From Clostridia bacterium (GTDB lineage Bacteria; Bacillota; Clostridia; Christensenellales; Borkfalkiaceae), in the NCBI GenBank assembly GCA_017628935.1, contig JAGBYC010000139.1, positions 1 to 7,694 on the forward strand: a DNA stretch of 7,694 nucleotides. The letters run 5' to 3'. The notes beneath the pieces were generated by a model. That model saw nothing but the letters and a program-made list of their open reading frames with translations, was not told the DNA's origin and made no database searches. Both the position numbers and the translations under genes were made by a program. This document shows, in pieces, positions 5,301 through 7,694 of the stretch (its first letter is position 1; the number at the start of each line of letters is the position of its first letter).

Positions 5301-6628
5301 GTGGTTGTGGCGATAGTTATATTGACGAAACTAGTTACGTAGACGCCGTAGGTCACACCTTTACTAACTACGTTCCTAATAACGACGCTACGTGCTTTAA
5401 TGACGGTACTAAAACGGCAAAATGTGTTCGCTGTGACGTAACTAACACTATTAATAACGATAACAGTAAGTTAATTCACCAGTTTGTTAACTACGTAAGT
5501 GATAATAACGCAACCGAAACTGAAGACGGTACTAAAACGGCGTATTGTGAACACGGTTGTGGTACTACAAACACTATCGTTGACGATGGAACAATTTTAA
5601 ACGGTAAATTTACTTACAGTGCTAATTACACGTTAACTGGCATTGACTTTAATATTGTTGTTTCAAACGATACGCTTTACGTTGATTTTAATCGCGACTT
5701 TACTGTTTCAGGTAACGCTACGTTCAAAGTGTATTTAGATATTACCCGTCAAAACGAATTAACAAACAAAATTTTCACAGTATCTAAAACTGGCAATAAC
5801 GTTTGTTATATGTTAGTAACGGTAAACGGAACTCAAAAATTCTATCGTGTAAACGTATATCGTAAATCAATTTACACCGTATCGTTTAGTATTGATAACG
5901 GGCTTTCGGCATCAAGCCAAAGCGTAGAAGAAAACGGCTACGCAACAATGCCTACAATTTCAACTAAAGCAGGCTACGTTGTGGTTTACGATTATAACTT
6001 TAATACCCCTATAACTAGTAACGTTACCGTTATCGGCACGTTAAAAGCAGTATTTAACTTAAACGGTAATACGATAACGTCGCTTACTGAAGTTGGTAAA
6101 ACTTTAGTCGACGTAACCGTTCCACAGTCGATAGACGGTGTTAGCATAACTGGTATAGGCGAGTATGCCTTCTACGGAGCGTACAATATGCGTACCGTAA
6201 CTATTGCAAACACGGTAACTACGATAGGCGCTCACGCTTTTGAAAATTGTAATAATCTTCAAAGCGTAGTAATTCCAAGTAGCGTAACTATTCTTGGCGA
6301 GTATGCTTTTAATAACGCTACAAGTCTTCAATCGGTAACGCTTGGCTCTAATTTAAAAACAATTTCTAACGGAGCGTTTAACGGTTGCAGTAGCCTTAAA
6401 ACTGTTTCAATACCAAGTACGGTTGATAAAATAGGTGCGTACGCATTTGATAACTGTAACAGTTTAATAAGCGTAACGTTTAGCGATACTACTACTTGGT
6501 ACGTAACCGACAACGAAACTAATTACACAAATAAAACAAACGGACTTGTAATAACAGTTACAAACGCAAATACAAACGCAACTAATATGTTAACCAACTA
6601 CTATAACTTGTATTTGTATAAAATTTAA
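2279..6628 (+). CDS. Giant secreted lipoprotein with Cys/His repeats and BspA-like LRR_5 blocks
   Basis: A 1449-residue exported protein. Residues 1-28 form a lipoprotein signal peptide: basic N-terminus, hydrophobic stretch LLALIVVISTTLLIGVA, then lipidated Cys29 followed by KKEDPTPPP as a linker. The order after that is: fourteen Cys/His-rich repeats (39-624); two LRR_5 blocks (four 23-residue units at 666-757, three at 822-890) joined by a DDNGFVIYVDGD beta segment; a MucBP-like or beta-grasp module (about 914-985); three more Cys/His repeats (987-1105); a beta-rich segment (about 1109-1196); a degenerate InlB B-repeat/Flg_new-like module (about 1198-1256); and five LRR_5 units (1290-1404) with an Asn/Thr-rich C-terminus ending in YYNLYLYKI. 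There is no LPXTG or other C-terminal anchor, so attachment is by the N-terminal lipid. BspA-like proteins bind host or bacterial surface ligands, so an adhesin or surface-binding role is likely, but no catalytic domain or specific ligand can be read from the sequence. Codon use matches the neighbours. The start is supported by GGAGAAA at 2270-2276. Confidence 0.92.
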   Translation: MKAYVKDFIIKLLALIVVISTTLLIGVACKKEDPTPPPHVCSYSIKTVVSPTCTEQGYTLYECTCGKNYKDNFVDMLGHNTHEEKVNEIKATCTTGGSYDIVIYCDVCNEEINRNTIEVKKLGHNLSEYVSNNDATCYQNGTKTATCKRTGCNYSKTETDDGSMLSHNYRKTVILPTCTEQGYTLNECNGCSYKFKDNFVAPLGHSPAVTSVIIESMPTCETNGKEIQIYTCIECEVETSRTTVETDAIGHDFVNYVSDNNATCLGNGTKTATCENGCGKTHTVELENSALGHTFTNYVSNGDATCTEDGTKTATCENGCGVTHTVAYENSALGHTFTNYVSNSDATCLGNGTETAKCNRCTVTHTKTEEDSATGHTYQQNVTPATCFNGGFTTFVCHCIDTYVGNYVDALGHVFTNYVSNGDATCLGNGTMTATCDRGCGTTDTVEDVNAVGEHQPNDSVKENNHLPTCTQSGSFDRVIYCNLCKGELLRETITVDATGHNYQIYTISKNATCDDNETKTSTCENGCGETHTIEIPGTALGHNYQTYVYNNDATCVKNATKTSTCENGCGKTYTAEIPGTAFGHNYQTYVYNNDATYEADGTKTAVCENGCGETDTVVAEGTKLNYSIGLTYLLNADGKSYTVTSIGDCTDLNVIIPAVWKDKPVTGIGNNAFKDLKTITSVTIPDSVTSIGAGAFYNCTSITEMVIPNGVSEIKTQTFEWCINLTKLVLGSGITEVNQTAFKYCYRLVEVINNSPYVTLSVGGADGSIGYYALSVSNNNPNYVSKLVVDDNGFVIYVDGDQKTLVNYYGNGGNVTIPTGVSVIKNHAMHNKDAVISVTMPSTVTHIETNAFSYMDVLERVEIGRGVVGIDSQAFHECKNLVTVDNYSPNFKVSAGSEDYGELCKNATNVTNFREYVVKYYFENEDGIYVENEEFKTINYAPIGEVVTVSEEVYGNYYFVPSASITQITINDAESYNVLKLYYNPHKFVPTVIAPTCNEKGYTVYNCGCGDSYIDETSYVDAVGHTFTNYVPNNDATCFNDGTKTAKCVRCDVTNTINNDNSKLIHQFVNYVSDNNATETEDGTKTAYCEHGCGTTNTIVDDGTILNGKFTYSANYTLTGIDFNIVVSNDTLYVDFNRDFTVSGNATFKVYLDITRQNELTNKIFTVSKTGNNVCYMLVTVNGTQKFYRVNVYRKSIYTVSFSIDNGLSASSQSVEENGYATMPTISTKAGYVVVYDYNFNTPITSNVTVIGTLKAVFNLNGNTITSLTEVGKTLVDVTVPQSIDGVSITGIGEYAFYGAYNMRTVTIANTVTTIGAHAFENCNNLQSVVIPSSVTILGEYAFNNATSLQSVTLGSNLKTISNGAFNGCSSLKTVSIPSTVDKIGAYAFDNCNSLISVTFSDTTTWYVTDNETNYTNKTNGLVITVTNANTNATNMLTNYYNLYLYKI
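2393..4150 (+). repeat. Array 1: fourteen Cys/His-rich protein repeats
   Basis: Fourteen units of 38-47 residues run from His39 to about residue 624. Units begin at His 39, 79, 124, 167, 205, 251, 293, 335, 376, 413, 455, 501, 543 and 585. The common pattern is H-x-[FYLP], then (A/P)TC, a Gly/Asn turn, a second and third Cys one to four residues apart, and a closing GH that opens the next unit. Three kinds can be told apart: A (NYVSNNDATC, then GTKTATCENGCG), B (PTCTEQGYTL, then ECTCG) and C (ATCTTGGSYD, then YCDVC). The order is B C A B C A A A B A C A A A. The last unit has Tyr598 in place of the first Cys and lacks the closing GH. Similar repeats occur in LRR surface proteins of gut Clostridia. 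Metal binding or disulfide bonding is inferred from the Cys/His content. Confidence 0.93.
3779..4150 (+). repeat. Recently duplicated 126-base DNA repeats (units 12-14)
   Basis: Units 12, 13 and 14 of array 1 follow one another with a period of exactly 126 bases (42 codons). Units 12 and 13 share an identical 33-base block (3832-3864 and 3958-3990). Units 13 and 14 differ at only two of the first 43 bases from their opening His codon. This is much closer than needed for protein similarity alone and points to recent tandem duplication by slippage or unequal recombination. Confidence 0.85.
4274..4948 (+). repeat. LRR_5 (BspA-like) repeat blocks 1 and 2
   Basis: Four 23-residue units start at residues 666, 689, 712 and 735, for example VTSIGAGAFYNCTSITEMVI, and three more start at 822, 845 and 868. 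The shared pattern is V-x-x-I-x-x-x-A-F-x-x-C-x-x-L-x-x-V-x-I-P-x-x. The lead-in DLNVIIPAVWKDKPVTGIG is the usual entry to such a solenoid. Between the blocks (758-821) lies a beta segment with DDNGFVIYVDGD and GNVTIPTG, often seen as an insertion in these proteins. The fold is a leucine-rich-repeat solenoid, generally used for protein or surface binding. Confidence 0.92.
5018..5233 (+). other. MucBP-like or beta-grasp module of the lipoprotein
   Basis: Residues about 914-985 read as REYVVKYYFENEDGIYVENE, then an Ile/Val-rich stretch, and end in NVLKLYYNPH. The pattern of a YY-E-DG-Y start and a closing LKLYY strand resembles MucBP-type beta domains of Firmicute surface proteins. The match is judged by eye and is only moderate; it could be another small beta domain. 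Confidence 0.5.
5237..5593 (+). repeat. Array 2: three more Cys/His-rich repeats
   Basis: Units start at His 987 (type B, PTCNEKGYTV then NCGCG), His 1026 (type A, NNDATCFNDGTKTAKC) and His 1067 (type A, DNNATETEDGTKTAYC). As in array 1, the last unit has lost its first Cys (Glu1080 in its place) and its closing GH, while keeping the Cys pair (C1090, C1094). The array is separated from the first by the LRR blocks and the MucBP-like module. Confidence 0.9.
5603..6046 (+). other. Beta-sandwich-like segment followed by an InlB B-repeat/Flg_new-like module
   Basis: Residues about 1109-1196 alternate hydrophobic and polar residues (VSNDTLYVDFNRDFTVSG, then VYLDITRQNELTNKIFTVSK and FYRVNVYRK), as in the beta domains that precede Flg_new repeats in clostridial LRR proteins. 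Residues about 1198-1256 (YTVSFSIDNGLSASSQSVEE to the TPITSNVTVIGTL end) follow the InlB B-repeat outline, but the usual GYTFxGW core is degenerate (GYVVVYDYN). The assignment is by pattern, without a profile search. Confidence 0.5.
6146..6490 (+). repeat. LRR_5 (BspA-like) repeat block 3
   Basis: Five consecutive 23-residue units start at residues 1290, 1313, 1336, 1359 and 1382, for example VTTIGAHAFENCNNLQSVVI. Spacing is exact, with no insertions. The block is followed by a C-terminal tail with TTWYVTDN and an Asn/Thr-rich stretch ending YYNLYLYKI, a typical way for clostridial BspA-like proteins to end, so the protein appears complete at its C-terminus. Confidence 0.92.
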
Positions 6629-6637
6629 TAACATAAA

Positions 6638-6663
6638 AAAAGGAGCGAATTTTCGCTCCTTTT
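6638..6663. terminator. Bidirectional intrinsic terminator between convergent genes
   Basis: AAAAGGAGCGA (6638-6648) pairs with TCGCTCCTTTT (6653-6663) around a four-base loop, ATTT. The stem has six G-C pairs plus flanking A-T pairs. On the + strand it is followed by T-rich sequence (TTTT, AA, TTTT); on the - strand the A run at 6635-6641 gives seven U residues. It lies 10 bases after the lipoprotein stop and 4 bases after the stop of the opposing oxidoreductase gene, so it can serve both. Confidence 0.92.
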
Positions 6664-6667
6664 AATT

Positions 6668-7198
6668 TTAATAATTATAGCCAAGTTTTAAAGCGTTAAT
6701 GTTTGCCTCAAGTAAATCGGCGTGTTTTGCAGATACAACCTTTTTCATTGCCTCGCAAGCGTTATCAAAACTAACAATGCCTGTTTCTTTAATCATTTTG
6801 CCAAGCATAATCATATTAGCAAGAGTAGGTGTGCCGTTATCGGCAGCCATTTTAGTTGCAGGTATGTAGAAAGCCGAAATATCTTCACGCACAACTTTTC
6901 TTGAAATAAGCGTGCTATCAATAATAACTTTGCCACCTTTTACAACGTCGTTTTCATATTTATCAAGCGACGGTAAGTTCATAGCAAGTAAAACGTCTGG
7001 ATACGTAACGATAGGCGAACCAACTGGGCTATCACTAATAATAACGCTACAATTAGCAGTACCACCACGCATTTCAGGGCCATATGAAGGTAACCAACTA
7101 ACTTGCTTATCTTCAAACAAACCTTCGTATGCTAAACATTTACCAGCAAAAAGTACACCTTGACCGCCAAAGCCTGCTATTAAAATTTGAGTAGTCAT
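6668..7198 (-). CDS. korC: 2-oxoacid:ferredoxin oxidoreductase gamma subunit (KOR/VOR type)
   Basis: A 176-residue POR-gamma-family subunit, the normal size when encoded separately (about 180). In the cytoplasmic complex it contacts the TPP subunit and helps bind CoA. Visible motifs are the Gly-rich loop GFGGQG (residues 9-14) right after the N-terminal strand, and [13 protein letters not shown] (38-50), which is characteristic of the KorC/VorC group and differs from the GMSQRGG of IorB. The C-terminus ends in [12 protein letters not shown] chose the ATG at 7198 because AAGGAGG (7214 to 7208) lies nine bases before it and because family proteins begin directly with this strand. An ATG at 7246 would add 16 residues overlapping the upstream gene. 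It begins one base after the end of the beta-subunit gene, so the two are co-translated. The true substrate could be 2-oxoglutarate, branched-chain 2-oxoacids or arylpyruvates; the gamma subunit does not decide. Confidence 0.9.
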   Translation of the reverse strand: MTTQILIAGFGGQGVLFAGKCLAYEGLFEDKQVSWLPSYGPEMRGGTANCSVIISDSPVGSPIVTYPDVLLAMNLPSLDKYENDVVKGGKVIIDSTLISRKVVREDISAFYIPATKMAADNGTPTLANMIMLGKMIKETGIVSFDNACEAMKKVVSAKHADLLEANINALKLGYNY

Positions 7199-7199
7199 A

Positions 7200-7694
7200 T
7201 TACACTTCCTCCTTAACTTCAGCGCCTTTATCACGATACACACCAAGTGGGTAGTAAGGAATCATTTTTTCATCAACCCATTGTAAAGCCTTTTCAGGAG
7301 TCATACCCCAGTTTGTAGGGCACGTAGAAACGATTTCAACAAGTGAGAAACCTTTGCCTTCAACTTGGTTTTTAAATGCCTTTAAAATGGCTTTTTTAGC
7401 GTTTCTAACGTTTTTAACGTTGTTTACTGCAACGCGTTCAATATAGTAAGGCGCGTCAAGTGAAGATAATAACTCGCTAACTTTAATAGGTAAGCCGGCA
7501 GTTTTAACGTCACGGCCGTAAGGCGAAGTTTGTGTTACTTGGCCAGGTAACGACGTTGGTGCCATTTGACCACCAGTCATACCGTAAATAGCGTTGTTTA
7601 CGAAAATAATTGTAATATTTTCGTTTCTTGTAGCAGCGTGTACGGTTTCAGCCATACCTATCGACGCTAAGTCACCGTCGCCTTGGTAGGTGAA
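7200..7694 (-). CDS. korB: 2-oxoacid:ferredoxin oxidoreductase beta subunit, TPP-binding (partial, 5' end outside window)
   Basis: The C-terminal 164 residues of the thiamine-diphosphate-binding subunit; the open frame continues past the right edge, so the Met at 7655 is internal. About 85-110 residues are missing. The first visible residues, FTYQGDGDLASIG, hold the GDGD start of the TPP/Mg motif (7682 to 7671), which is completed by the NN of FVNNAIYGMTGGQMAPT (7598 to 7548). NNAIYGMTGGQMAPT and the following PGQVTQTSPYGRD are typical of the KorB/VorA group, distinct from pyruvate oxidoreductases. The complex decarboxylates a 2-oxoacid to acyl-CoA, CO2 and reduced ferredoxin. The stop TAA at 7202-7200 is one base from the gamma-subunit start. 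The alpha and ferredoxin-like subunits are expected upstream, outside the window. Whether the substrate is 2-oxoglutarate (KOR) or branched-chain 2-oxoacids (VOR) cannot be told from this part. Confidence 0.92.
   Translation of the reverse strand, partial: FTYQGDGDLASIGMAETVHAATRNENITIIFVNNAIYGMTGGQMAPTSLPGQVTQTSPYGRDVKTAGLPIKVSELLSSLDAPYYIERVAVNNVKNVRNAKKAILKAFKNQVEGKGFSLVEIVSTCPTNWGMTPEKALQWVDEKMIPYYPLGVYRDKGAEVKEEV
7208..7214 (-). promoter_or_regulatory. Ribosome binding site of the gamma-subunit gene, inside the beta-subunit gene
   Basis: AAGGAGG on the - strand lies within the last codons of the upstream oxidoreductase gene and nine bases before the ATG at 7198. It fixes the start of the gamma subunit and implies translational coupling, since the two coding regions are only one base apart. 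Confidence 0.85.

Noticed and set aside
6104..6513. Two antisense open frames opposite LRR block 3
   Set aside because: They are complementary to a well-supported LRR coding region, resemble no family and have no ribosome binding sites.
6629..6667. Insertion-sequence or attachment-site boundary next to the lipoprotein gene
   Set aside because: The only inverted repeat is the terminator hairpin; there is no transposase, target duplication or tRNA in the window.
7199..7246. Upstream ATG at 7246 as start of the gamma subunit
   Set aside because: It would overlap the beta-subunit gene by 47 bases and add a non-family extension; the ATG at 7198 has a strong ribosome binding site and matches the usual N-terminus.

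Overview
The window looks like chromosome from an AT-rich, strictly anaerobic Firmicute, most likely a gut-type member of the Clostridia. The reasons are: strong purine-rich ribosome binding sites, TAA as the stop codon of all six genes, ferredoxin-linked 2-oxoacid oxidoreductases, and a BspA-like leucine-rich-repeat lipoprotein of the kind common in gut Clostridia. The assignment rests on gene content and style; no taxonomic marker gene is present.

Layout. The left part (1-2217, + strand) is the end of an aryl-2-oxoacid fermentation operon: the C-terminal three quarters of the indolepyruvate oxidoreductase beta subunit (iorB), a phenylacetate-CoA ligase-type enzyme (paaK), and a small tandem ACT-domain protein whose ribosome binding site overlaps the paaK stop codon. 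The middle (2279-6628, + strand) is one very large gene for a 1449-residue secreted lipoprotein. It has 17 Cys/His-rich repeats of about 38-47 residues in two arrays, twelve 23-residue LRR_5 (BspA-like) repeats in three blocks, and some beta-rich modules. A strong hairpin terminator (6638-6663) separates it from the right part (6668-7694, - strand), which holds the gamma subunit and the partial TPP-binding beta subunit of a second 2-oxoacid:ferredoxin oxidoreductase (KOR/VOR type), running convergently.

How the genes fit together. IOR and KOR/VOR oxidatively decarboxylate 2-oxoacids from amino acid transamination to acyl-CoAs and reduce ferredoxin. The PaaK-type ligase interconverts arylacetate and arylacetyl-CoA, and the ACT protein is a plausible amino-acid sensor for that operon. 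The giant lipoprotein has no obvious metabolic link. It is probably a surface adhesin or binding protein that happens to sit between the two metabolic loci.

The most interesting feature is the Cys/His repeat array. In both arrays the last unit lacks its first cysteine as well as the following Gly-His, although it keeps the paired cysteines. This suggests that the first Cys of a unit works together with the His that opens the next unit, in a metal site or a structural junction shared between neighbours.
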